From Mesorhizobium norvegicum (GTDB taxonomy: Bacteria > Pseudomonadota > Alphaproteobacteria > Rhizobiales > Rhizobiaceae): 36,482 nucleotides of DNA. A model generated the notes under the pieces. The model was given only the letters and a program-made list of their open reading frames with translations. It made no database searches and was not told where the DNA came from. Below are positions 31,149 through 36,482 of this stretch, one piece after another (position 1 is the first letter of the stretch; every line of letters starts with the position of its first letter). The DNA lies in the NCBI RefSeq assembly GCF_004919685.1, contig NZ_SMYZ01000144.1, positions 352 through 36,833 of the forward strand, in the 5' to 3' direction. The position numbers and the translations under genes are program-made.

Positions 31149-33338
31149 ATGACGATGAAGGTTCTGGAAAACGGGGCGGAAAGTTTCGTGACCGCGGGTG
31201 GCATCACCATCACCCGCGAGCGCCACGACCGGCCCTATGCGGGTGCGATCGACGCTTACGTCGACGGCTTGAATTCGCGCCGTGGCGCTGTGTTTTCCTC
31301 GAACTATGAATATCCCGGCCGCTACACCCGCTGGGACACCGCCATCATCGATCCGCCGCTGGTCATCTCCGCGCGTGGCCGCGCCATGCGCATCGAGGCG
31401 CTGAACGGCCGTGGCGAGGTGCTGTTGCCGGTCATCGGCAAGGTGCTCGCCAGCCTGGCTGATGTCACCATCGCCGAGACGTCGAAAAAACTCATCCGCC
31501 TCGACGTCGCCAAGCCCGGCCGTGTCTTCACCGAAGAAGAGCGCAGCCGGGTCCCCTCGGTGTTTACCGTGCTGCGCGCCATCACCGCTCTGTTCAAGAC
31601 CGAGGAAGACGCCAATCTTGGTCTCTACGGCGCGTTCGGCTACGACCTCGCCTTCCAGTTCGACCCGGTTGACTACAAGCTCGAGCGCAAGCCAAGCCAG
31701 CGCGACCTGGTGCTGTTCCTGCCCGACGAGATCCTGGTCGTCGACCATTATTCGGCCAAGGCCTGGACCGACCGCTACGACTATGCCGGCGACGGGTTTT
31801 CGACGCAGGGGCTGCCGCGCGACGAAATCGTCGAGCCGTTCAAGAGCCCCGACCGCATCCCGCCGCGCGGCGACCATGAACCGGGCGAATACGCCAATCT
31901 GGTGCGCAAGGCGATGGATTCGTTCAAGCGCGGCGACCTGTTCGAGGTCGTGCCCGGCCAGATGTTCTATGAGCGCTGCGAGACGCAGCCATCCGAGATT
32001 TCGCGCAAGCTGAAGGCCATCAACCCCTCGCCCTATTCCTTCTTCATCAATCTGGGCGAAGGCGAATATCTGATCGGCGCCTCGCCCGAAATGTTCGTGC
32101 GCGTCAACGGCCGCCGCGTCGAGACCTGCCCGATCTCGGGCACCATCAAGCGCGGCGACGACGCCATTTCCGACTCCGAGCAGATCCTGAAACTGCTCAA
32201 CTCGAAGAAGGACGAATCCGAGCTCACCATGTGCTCGGACGTTGACCGCAACGACAAGTCGCGGGTCTGCGAGCCGGGTTCGGTGCGCGTCATCGGCCGC
32301 CGCCAGATCGAGATGTATTCGCGCCTGATCCACACCGTGGACCACATCGAAGGCCGCCTTCGCGAAGGCATGGATGCTTTCGACGCCTTCCTGTCGCACG
32401 CCTGGGCGGTCACCGTCACCGGCGCGCCGAAGCTGTGGGCCATGCGTTTCATCGAACAGAACGAGAAGAGCCCGCGCGCCTGGTATGGCGGCGCGATCGG
32501 CATGGTCAATTTCAACGGCGACATGAACACCGGCCTCACCTTGCGCACCATCCGCATCAAGGACGGCATTGCCGAAGTGCGCGCCGGCGCCACATTGCTC
32601 TTCGACAGCATTCCCGAGGAAGAAGAAGCCGAAACCGAACTGAAGGCATCCGCCATGCTCTCCGCCATCCGCGACGCCAAGACCGGCAATTCCGCCAGCA
32701 CCGAGCGCACCACCGCGCGCGTCGGCGACGGCGTCAACATCCTGCTCGTCGACCACGAGGACAGTTTCGTCCACACGCTGGCCAATTATTTCCGCCAGAC
32801 CGGCGCCAATGTCTCGACCGTGCGCACGCCGGTTCCCGAGGAGGTGTTCGACAGGCTGAAGCCCGACCTTGTCGTGCTGTCGCCCGGTCCCGGCACGCCG
32901 AAGGATTTCGATTGCGCCGCGACCATCAGACGAGCGCGCGCCCGTGATCTGCCGATCTTCGGCGTTTGCCTTGGCCTGCAGGCGCTGGCCGAAGCCTATG
33001 GCGGCGAGCTCAGGCAGCTGCATGTGCCGATGCACGGCAAGCCGTCGCGCATCCGCGTCTCGAAGCCGGGCATCATCTTCTCCGGCCTGCCCAAGGAAGT
33101 CACCGTTGGCCGCTATCACTCGATCTTCGCCGATCCGGTGCGGTTGCCCGACGATTTCATCGTCACCGCCGAAACCGAGGACGGCGTCATCATGGCCTTC
33201 GAGCACCGCAAGGAGCCTATCGCCGCGGTGCAATTCCACCCGGAATCGATCATGACGCTCGGCCACAATGCCGGCATGCGCATCATCGAGAACATCGTCG
33301 CCCACCTGCCGCGCAAGGCCAAGGAAAAGGCCGCCTGA
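31149..33338 (+). CDS. trpE(G): Fused anthranilate synthase TrpE(G)
   Basis: Cytoplasmic first enzyme of tryptophan synthesis: chorismate + glutamine gives anthranilate + pyruvate + glutamate. The 729-residue product fuses the chorismate-binding TrpE part (about 1-510; RGAVFSSNYEYPGRYTRWDT, LIGASPEMFVRVNG, CPISGTIKRG, TMCSDVDRNDKSRVC) with the TrpG amidotransferase part (about 530-729; LLVDHEDSFVHTL, nucleophile C607 in GVCLGLQALAEAYGG, H697 and E699 in QFHPES). The fusion is typical of rhizobia. The start ATG at 31149 has GGAGA upstream and gives MTMKVLENGAESF; the ATG at 31155 is an alternative. Controlled by the attenuator upstream and probably by Trp feedback. The other trp genes are elsewhere. 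A transporter gene follows after 5 bp. Confidence 0.97.
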   Translation: MTMKVLENGAESFVTAGGITITRERHDRPYAGAIDAYVDGLNSRRGAVFSSNYEYPGRYTRWDTAIIDPPLVISARGRAMRIEALNGRGEVLLPVIGKVLASLADVTIAETSKKLIRLDVAKPGRVFTEEERSRVPSVFTVLRAITALFKTEEDANLGLYGAFGYDLAFQFDPVDYKLERKPSQRDLVLFLPDEILVVDHYSAKAWTDRYDYAGDGFSTQGLPRDEIVEPFKSPDRIPPRGDHEPGEYANLVRKAMDSFKRGDLFEVVPGQMFYERCETQPSEISRKLKAINPSPYSFFINLGEGEYLIGASPEMFVRVNGRRVETCPISGTIKRGDDAISDSEQILKLLNSKKDESELTMCSDVDRNDKSRVCEPGSVRVIGRRQIEMYSRLIHTVDHIEGRLREGMDAFDAFLSHAWAVTVTGAPKLWAMRFIEQNEKSPRAWYGGAIGMVNFNGDMNTGLTLRTIRIKDGIAEVRAGATLLFDSIPEEEEAETELKASAMLSAIRDAKTGNSASTERTTARVGDGVNILLVDHEDSFVHTLANYFRQTGANVSTVRTPVPEEVFDRLKPDLVVLSPGPGTPKDFDCAATIRRARARDLPIFGVCLGLQALAEAYGGELRQLHVPMHGKPSRIRVSKPGIIFSGLPKEVTVGRYHSIFADPVRLPDDFIVTAETEDGVIMAFEHRKEPIAAVQFHPESIMTLGHNAGMRIIENIVAHLPRKAKEKAA

Positions 33339-33343
33339 CGATC

Positions 33344-34291
33344 ATGGCTGAAGCCGAGAACACGATGGCGATCGCGGCCAAGGCGGCTGCGAAGCGCAAG
33401 GTCGCCAACCTCGCCTTCTGGTCGATCGTTGTCGCCTTTGTCGTGCTCGCGCTGAAGGCCGCCGCCTGGTACGTCACCGGCTCGGTGGCGCTCTATTCGG
33501 ACGCGCTGGAATCGATCGTCAACGTCATTGCCTCGGCCGCCGCCTTCTGGGCGATCCAGGTCAGCTACAAGCCGGCCGACCAGGATCACCCGTTCGGCCA
33601 TCACAAGGCCGAGTACTTCTCGGCGGTGCTCGAAGGCGTGCTGATCGTGCTCGCCGCGCTGTTGATCCTCAACGAGGTCTGGCGCTCCTGGCAGACGCCG
33701 GCGCCCCTGGAACAGCCCTGGGAAGGTCTTGCCGTCAACGGCGTCGCCACGGTCATCAATGCGTTCTGGGCCTGGACGCTGATCCGCGCCGGCAGGGCCG
33801 AGAAATCGCCGGCGCTGGTCGCCGACGGCAACCACATCATGACCGACGTGGTCACCTCGATTGGCGTCTTCGGCGGCCTTGTCGGAGCGATCCTGACCGG
33901 CTGGCAGATCCTTGATCCGGCGCTTGCCGTCCTCGTGGCGCTGAACATCCTGTGGCAGGGCTGGCATGTCATCGGCTCGTCGATGAACGGCCTGATGGAC
34001 CGCGCCGTCGATACGGCAGAACACATGCACATCCGCGACGTCATCTCGGCCAACTGCAAGGGCGCGCTCGAGGTTCACGACCTCAAGACGCGCATCGCCG
34101 GCCGCGCCACCTTCATCGAGTTCCACCTGGTCGTCGACGCCGACATGTCGGTCGGCGCCAGCCACGTGATTTGCGACCGCATCGAGGACGCGCTGAAGGC
34201 CGAAATCCCCTCGGTGCGCGTCACCATCCATGTCGAGCCCGACGACGAGGCGAAGCTGCCGAAGGGCACGACGGCGGTGCCGTTCGCCTGA
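33344..34291 (+). CDS. Cation diffusion facilitator (FieF/CzcD-type metal exporter)
   Basis: Inner-membrane proton-coupled divalent-metal exporter, 315 residues, about six helices and a C-terminal cytoplasmic domain. Metal-site motifs: YSDALESIVNVIAS in helix 2 (D53) and DGNHIMTDVVTS in helix 5 (H164, D168); the site corresponding to the second helix-2 Asp of E. coli FieF reads Ser (S57), with E56 and N60 nearby, which may shift metal preference. A histidine cluster HPFGHHKAEYF (82-92) follows helix 2. The C-terminal domain has IEFHLVVDADMSVGASHVIC and VRVTIHVEP. It starts 5 bp after the trpE(G) stop, so it is probably co-transcribed and partly under trp attenuation; no functional link is obvious. 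Confidence 0.9.
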   Translation: MAEAENTMAIAAKAAAKRKVANLAFWSIVVAFVVLALKAAAWYVTGSVALYSDALESIVNVIASAAAFWAIQVSYKPADQDHPFGHHKAEYFSAVLEGVLIVLAALLILNEVWRSWQTPAPLEQPWEGLAVNGVATVINAFWAWTLIRAGRAEKSPALVADGNHIMTDVVTSIGVFGGLVGAILTGWQILDPALAVLVALNILWQGWHVIGSSMNGLMDRAVDTAEHMHIRDVISANCKGALEVHDLKTRIAGRATFIEFHLVVDADMSVGASHVICDRIEDALKAEIPSVRVTIHVEPDDEAKLPKGTTAVPFA

Positions 34292-34337
34292 GGCGATCCT
34301 CCGTCACGACCTTGGAAAATTGGCCGAAGCCTCTCGA

Positions 34338-34525
34338 CTTCGTCATCCACGGGCGGAGCAGGAGCGAAGCTCCGTCGCGGAGACCCGAGGATCCATGCCG
34401 CGACCTTGGCCGTAAAGTGCAGCGGAACAGAATTCTGCACCGCAGCAGCGCTCGGATGTCACGGCATGGATCCTATGGTCTGCGCCGCGTCGCTTCGCTC
34501 CTTGCTCCGCCATAGGATGACGAAG
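34338..34525. repeat. 188-bp composite palindromic repeat
   Basis: Terminal arms CTTCGTCATCC (34338-34348) and GGATGACGAAG (34515-34525) are exact complements. Inside are GGCGGAGCAGGAGCGAAGC (34352-34370) against GCTTCGCTCCTTGCTCCGCC (34491-34511 region, near-complementary) and GGATCCATGCCG (34390-34401) against CGGCATGGATCC (34462-34473), with TGCAGCGGAACAGAATTCTG near the centre. It fills the gap after the CDF gene and before the vapB-like gene and holds no credible protein gene. No transposase is encoded. Confidence 0.75.
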
Positions 34526-34568
34526 CGACAGGCGTACCGCGAAAACTTCTGCGCCGATGAGACAATCT

Positions 34569-34775
34569 CTATCGGCCTTCCAAAGCTGCCTCGACAAAAT
34601 CGTCGTCAAGCGGCCCGGTCAAACCGTCCAGCCAAGCCCAGTCCTGGGCAAGCGGCTCGAGGATGATAGTTCGGCCTTGGCGGCGGATTGATACCTCATC
34701 TGTTTCGAAACGGAACTCCTTGGGCAAGCGCACCGCTTGCGATCGGCCTGACCAGAACACCTTCGCCTTGTCCAT
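34569..34775 (-). CDS. VapB/MazE-like AbrB-fold antitoxin, no toxin gene adjacent
   Basis: A 68-residue protein with the looped-hinge SpoVT/AbrB DNA-binding fold: MDKAKVFWSGRSQAVRLPKE, then EFRFETDEVSIRRQGRTIIL. VapB-type antitoxins of this group bind their promoter and inactivate a VapC ribonuclease. The start ATG at 34773-34775 has GGAGGAGGG upstream. The toxin gene would normally overlap or directly follow on the minus strand, but the downstream sequence (34568 to 34338) has no VapC-like frame and is taken up by the composite repeat. It follows the duplicated periplasmic protein gene by 25 bp on the same strand. Confidence 0.8.
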   Translation of the reverse strand: MDKAKVFWSGRSQAVRLPKEFRFETDEVSIRRQGRTIILEPLAQDWAWLDGLTGPLDDDFVEAALEGR

Positions 34776-34800
34776 TCGCCCTCCTCCAGAGCCCAAACGA

Positions 34801-35904
34801 TCAAGGCGCGCAGGCCGATTGCGGCATTGGCTGCAGCCGATAGACCTTGTCGTCGGATTTCGTCTTGCCGTCGGCGGCCTTCGAACACAGGTCGACGATC
34901 GCGAGTGCGCTGTTGGGATTGGCCAGCATCATGGTGCCGTTGGCGCCGCGCTTGAGGAAAATCTCCTTCTGCGCGATGTCGCAGGAGAAATCGCTCATCT
35001 TCGAGCTGGCCGCGCAGCGCCACTGGTCGGCCTCGCCCTGGCAGGAATAGGTCTGCGTGACTTTGGCCGATTTCTGCCGTGTGGTGACCGTAACGGCAAT
35101 GTCGGCGCCGTCTGGCCAGTTGGCGGCGTCGCCGCCCGCGGCGAAGGACGCCAGTTCCACCGGTCCGCGGAAGACCCGGATCGACTGCGTCAGCTGGTTG
35201 GGGTGCGAGCCGAGATGCGCTGCATCATAATCGCGCCCATAGCAAAAGGCCTGGTCCGGCTTCAGCCGCTCGCGCAGTGGGGCTCCGAGCGCAGGGGCGA
35301 TCGGATCGATGCGCGCGAACTCCGCCTTGCAGGTCGCTGCCGGCATCGGGTCGAGGCGGAAATTGTCGTCCTCGCTGCCCAGCGCCTGCCTGTCATATTC
35401 GGCTTCACCGAGTTCATCTTCCGATCCTGCGTCGAGATAAAGATCGGCCGAGACATCGGTGAGGATCAGACGGCCTTTGTCATCGAGCTTCAGCGAGGCC
35501 ATGGTGCGGTCGCAGTCCATGCCGCAACGGATCGGACCGCTCTTTCCGTCCTCGGACTCGCGATTGCACCAGCCGCTCGCCCATTCCGGCGCCTTGGCGC
35601 CCCGCACCGTGGTGGCGATAAAGCCGTTATAGGACGAGTCGGAGTTTGTCGGCGGCTCCTCGTTCGGGCGGCTGACCGGGTCGTGCCCATAGAGGAAGAA
35701 GATCCGCGCCACCTTCTGCTTCGGATGCGCCTTGAGGTGCGCGGCGTCATAGATCCGGCCGAAGCAGGCATCTGCGCCGTTCGGGCTGAGTTCGGTGAGC
35801 TTCAGCGCATCGTCGGCGAAGGCCGAACCGGCAAGTGTGCCAAGCAGCGCAACGCCAAACCCGGCGCCGGCGACCGTCTTCCATTCCCCCACCCCGAACG
35901 CCAT
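34801..35904 (-). CDS. Internally duplicated Cys-rich periplasmic protein, unknown function
   Basis: A 367-residue exported protein (signal peptide of about 30 residues ending GTLAGSAFA). The mature protein consists of two similar domains of about 145 residues. The first begins ACFGRIYDAAHLKAHP (46-61) and ends FRLDPMPAATC (182-192); the second begins FCYGRDYDAAHLGSHP (220-235) and ends YRLQPMPQSAC (355-365). Cysteines at 47, 113, 127, 131, 192 and 221, 288, 297, 308, 340, 365 suggest several disulfides. No family recognised. The start ATG at 35902-35904 has GGAGGAGAGG upstream; an earlier in-frame ATG lies six codons back. Divergent from a DsrE-like gene across 102 bp. Confidence 0.8.
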   Translation of the reverse strand: MAFGVGEWKTVAGAGFGVALLGTLAGSAFADDALKLTELSPNGADACFGRIYDAAHLKAHPKQKVARIFFLYGHDPVSRPNEEPPTNSDSSYNGFIATTVRGAKAPEWASGWCNRESEDGKSGPIRCGMDCDRTMASLKLDDKGRLILTDVSADLYLDAGSEDELGEAEYDRQALGSEDDNFRLDPMPAATCKAEFARIDPIAPALGAPLRERLKPDQAFCYGRDYDAAHLGSHPNQLTQSIRVFRGPVELASFAAGGDAANWPDGADIAVTVTTRQKSAKVTQTYSCQGEADQWRCAASSKMSDFSCDIAQKEIFLKRGANGTMMLANPNSALAIVDLCSKAADGKTKSDDKVYRLQPMPQSACAP

Positions 35905-36006
35905 GTGACCTCTCCTCCGCATCGACAGGACGTAACGTCAAGTTATGCTAGTATTGCGGCCGCAGCCACGCAATTCGCGGTGAGCCGCCAAGCGGAGGAG
36001 TATGCC

Positions 36007-36444
36007 ATGCGCCGGCGCGATATGTTCCGCGCGGTTCTTGCCGGAACCGGAACGCTTCTTGGCCTGCGGGCGGTGCAGGCCGCGGCGACGGAGCCTGCCA
36101 GGCAGAAGGTTGCCTATCACTTGAGCGACGTCGACAAGGTCAATTTCGTGCTCGGCAACATCAAGAACCACTATGACGGCACCGGCGGCAATGTCGACAT
36201 CGTGCTGGTGGTGCATGGTCCGGCCTTGGCCGCCTTCAAGTCGAAAGGCATATCGGCCGCGATTTCCGGGCGCTTCGCCGGCCTGGTGCAGCAGGGGCTG
36301 GAATCCCAGGCCTGCGCCAACACCATGCAAGGCATGGATATTTCACTCGCAGACCTGCTCGCCGGTTTCCATGCCGCCGACAAGGGCGGCGTCGTCAAGC
36401 TCGCCGAACTGCAAGGCCAGGGCTACGCCTATCTGCGCCCCTGA
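36007..36444 (+). CDS. Exported DsrE-family protein
   Basis: A 145-residue protein with an N-terminal export signal (MRRRDMFRAVLAGTGTLLGL then RAVQAAA) whose RRxxF pattern suggests the Tat pathway. The mature part has the DsrE/DsrF-like fold: KVAYHLSDVDKVNFVLGNIK, VDIVLVVHGPALAAF, and the single cysteine C103 in SQACANTMQGM at the position of the DsrE active cysteine. DsrE proteins carry or transfer sulfur as trisulfide or persulfide in sulfur oxidation and tRNA thiolation; an exported one probably acts on periplasmic sulfur or redox chemistry. The start ATG at 36007 has GGAGGAG upstream. Divergent from the Cys-rich duplicated protein. The last 38 bp of the window hold nothing recognisable. 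Confidence 0.85.
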   Translation: MRRRDMFRAVLAGTGTLLGLRAVQAAATEPARQKVAYHLSDVDKVNFVLGNIKNHYDGTGGNVDIVLVVHGPALAAFKSKGISAAISGRFAGLVQQGLESQACANTMQGMDISLADLLAGFHAADKGGVVKLAELQGQGYAYLRP

Positions 36445-36482
36445 GGCTTGAACACCGGGGCAGCTAGTGTCCTGATCGGCAA

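Noticed and set aside
30939..33305. 788-codon open frame on the minus strand opposite trpE(G)
   Set aside because: It is the high-GC shadow of trpE(G); its composition (His, Arg, Asp, Val rich) is not protein-like and no motif is visible.
34343..34609. 88-codon minus-strand frame downstream of vapB as a possible toxin
   Set aside because: It lies in the composite repeat and lacks the acidic PIN-domain pattern of VapC.

Overview
The window looks like a chromosomal stretch of a rhizobial alphaproteobacterium, most likely Mesorhizobium or a close relative. The basis is high GC content, a fused TrpE(G) anthranilate synthase behind a three-Trp leader peptide, a ChoXWV choline transporter, a ClpS2-type adaptor, and intergenic palindromic repeats of the kind common in rhizobia. 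I see no rRNA, tRNA, CRISPR array, transposase or phage gene. This is inference from sequence reading, not from a database search.

Layout. 1-1977: repeat remnant, clpS, and three small minus-strand genes (one membrane, two secreted). 1978-4097: a translationally coupled OmpR-type two-component system. 4104-7263: choX-choW-choV on the minus strand, with a hairpin terminator between choX and choW and another after choV. 7521-10668: thymidine kinase, two strong palindromes, a DMT exporter divergent from a LysR regulator over a clear inverted-repeat operator, and a c-type cytochrome. 10977-18034: a five-gene block (coiled-coil protein, uncharacterised soluble protein, classic AAA ATPase, second uncharacterised soluble protein, DUF2333-like membrane protein). 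18426-22833: fhs, an isochorismatase-family hydrolase divergent from a GlxA-type AraC regulator, and a PepSY protein plus cytochrome b561 operon divergent from the second two-component system (23000-25002). 24989-30828: acetyltransferase, DUF4126 protein coupled to a flavin disulfide oxidoreductase, MFS exporter, aspartoacylase-like zinc hydrolase, PEP-mutase-family lyase. 30943-34291: trp promoter, leader peptide, attenuator, trpE(G) and a cation diffusion facilitator. 34338-36444: composite repeat, solitary VapB-like antitoxin, an internally duplicated periplasmic protein and a divergent exported DsrE-like protein.

How the genes work together. The best candidate for an undescribed system is the 10977-18034 block. 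A hexameric AAA ATPase (Walker A, DDID Walker B, sensor Asn, SRH arginines) is packed with a long coiled-coil protein and two proteins I cannot assign, and ends in a protein that crosses the inner membrane. The first three genes are 24-31 bp apart; the last two junctions are each filled by about 200 bp of palindromic repeats, one of which supplies the Shine-Dalgarno of the fourth gene inside a hairpin. Together they read as an envelope-linked ATP-driven machine, but its function is unknown.

Other regulatory architecture is readable directly: two mirror-image TTCAG-N6-TGTCAG boxes between the PepSY/cytochrome b561 operon and its two-component system, a transcription attenuator with a probably leaderless trpL, a 26-bp LysR operator, and a 27-bp near-perfect palindrome in front of the MFS gene.
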